From contig CANHGC010000085.1 in NCBI GenBank assembly GCA_947460045.1, positions 1 through 6,791 on the forward strand: a stretch of DNA of 6,791 bases. The letters are read 5' to 3'. The number at the start of each line of letters is the position of its first letter. Within the stretch, counting starts at the first letter, position 1. Below the pieces are notes generated by a model. It was given only the letters and a program-made list of their open reading frames with translations, had not been told where the DNA came from and ran no database searches. Shown here piece after piece: positions 6,225 to 6,791 of the stretch. This DNA is from Bacteroidota bacterium (GTDB lineage Bacteria; Bacteroidota; Bacteroidia; NS11-12g; UBA955). Both the position numbers and the translations under genes were made by a program.

Positions 6225-6791
6225 ATGGACAATCTTGCAGTGATAGATGCAATTTATTCTCAATTTGTTGCTTCAAATTATCGGATTTCTACTGATTCAA
6301 GAACAATAGAACCCGGATCGATTTTCTTTTGTATCCGTGGTGATAAGTTCGATGGAAATGCTTTTGCTGCGGAAGCCAAGAAGCAGGGTGCCAGTATTGT
6401 GGTAGTGGATCACCCTTCGTTAAAAGATCATTCAGACTTTCTTTGGGTTGAGGATACAACGATTGCGCTTCAGCAGTTAAGCAAAATACACGCTGAAAGA
6501 ATGCCGTGTCAAAAAATCATGGTTGGCGGCAGCAATGGAAAAACCACTACCAAAGAAGTATCGAGGGTTGTATTGGACATTCTGGGAGATACTTTGGCCA
6601 CACCTGGAAATTGGAACAACCACATAGGCGTGCCTCTTACGCTATTACAGTTGAGACCTCATCACAAATTTGCGATCATAGAAATGGGCACCAACCATCC
6701 CGGTGAAATGAAGGTCCTTTGTGATTTAATGTCACCCAACATGGGTTTAATCACCAATATCGGCAAAGAACATTTGGAGGGATTTGGAAAC
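6225..6791 (+). CDS. murF: UDP-N-acetylmuramoyl-tripeptide--D-alanyl-D-alanine ligase MurF, 3' end missing
   Basis: MurF uses ATP to add D-Ala-D-Ala to UDP-MurNAc-tripeptide, the last cytoplasmic step of the UDP-MurNAc-pentapeptide precursor. The frame is open from ATG 6225 to the window end, giving 189 of about 430 expected residues. Residues 1 to about 85 are the Mur ligase N-terminal domain, with STDSRTIEPGSIFFCIRG (22-39) and FDGNAFA, typical of substrate binding. The central ATPase domain begins with the P-loop GGSNGKTTTKE (101-111; K106). TPGNWNNHIGVPLTLLQ (126-142), IIEMGTNHPGEM and TNIGKEHLEGFG follow; GNxNNxIGVPLTLL separates MurF from MurE and MurC. The residue before the P-loop GSNGKT is glycine (G101), where threonine is usual. 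An in-frame TAG at 6213-6215 blocks any earlier start. There is no Shine-Dalgarno sequence. It is divergent from the secreted repeat protein gene, so it begins its own transcription unit. Confidence 0.95.
   Translation, partial: MDNLAVIDAIYSQFVASNYRISTDSRTIEPGSIFFCIRGDKFDGNAFAAEAKKQGASIVVVDHPSLKDHSDFLWVEDTTIALQQLSKIHAERMPCQKIMVGGSNGKTTTKEVSRVVLDILGDTLATPGNWNNHIGVPLTLLQLRPHHKFAIIEMGTNHPGEMKVLCDLMSPNMGLITNIGKEHLEGFGN

Noticed and set aside
6506..6706. 66-codon open frame near the right end
   Set aside because: It is out of frame with murF, whose conserved motifs span the same bases.

Overview
The window looks like chromosomal DNA of a member of the Bacteroidota. Four things point there. LpxC and FabZ are fused in one polypeptide. 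A secreted repeat protein ends in a type IX secretion (T9SS) C-terminal sorting domain. No start codon has a clear Shine-Dalgarno sequence. A TAnnTTTG box, the Bacteroidota -7 promoter element, lies just upstream of murF. I cannot place it below phylum level with confidence.

Left part (1-3887, + strand): a tightly packed lipid A operon, lpxD (5' end outside the window), lpxC-fabZ and lpxA, followed by a small ABC-type ATPase. Gaps are 2, 25 and 2 bases, so co-transcription is likely. LpxA adds the first 3-hydroxyacyl chain to UDP-GlcNAc. The LpxC half removes the N-acetyl group in the committed step. LpxD adds the second acyl chain. The FabZ half dehydrates 3-hydroxyacyl-ACP, so it competes for the acyl donor that LpxA and LpxD use. 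The ABC ATPase has no membrane partner here and its substrate is unknown.

Middle part (3865-6135, - strand): one large gene for an exported protein of about 756 residues. It has a signal peptide, about ten FG-GAP/VCBS calcium-loop repeats and a T9SS type A sorting tail. It converges on the ABC gene, and the two coding regions overlap by 23 bases at their 3' ends.

Right part (6136-6791): an AT-rich divergent intergenic region of 89 bases with promoter-like boxes and short repeats, then the first 189 codons of murF (peptidoglycan precursor synthesis), which runs off the window.

Most of the window is recognisable cell-envelope housekeeping. I saw no RNA genes, insertion sequences, CRISPR arrays, frameshifts or clear terminators. 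No gene-free stretch exceeds 100 bases. I found no convincing new biological system. The points most worth a second look are the degenerate switch loops of the ABC ATPase, the ten-repeat secreted protein, the overlapping convergent gene ends, and promoter boxes so close to start codons that near-leaderless transcripts are possible.
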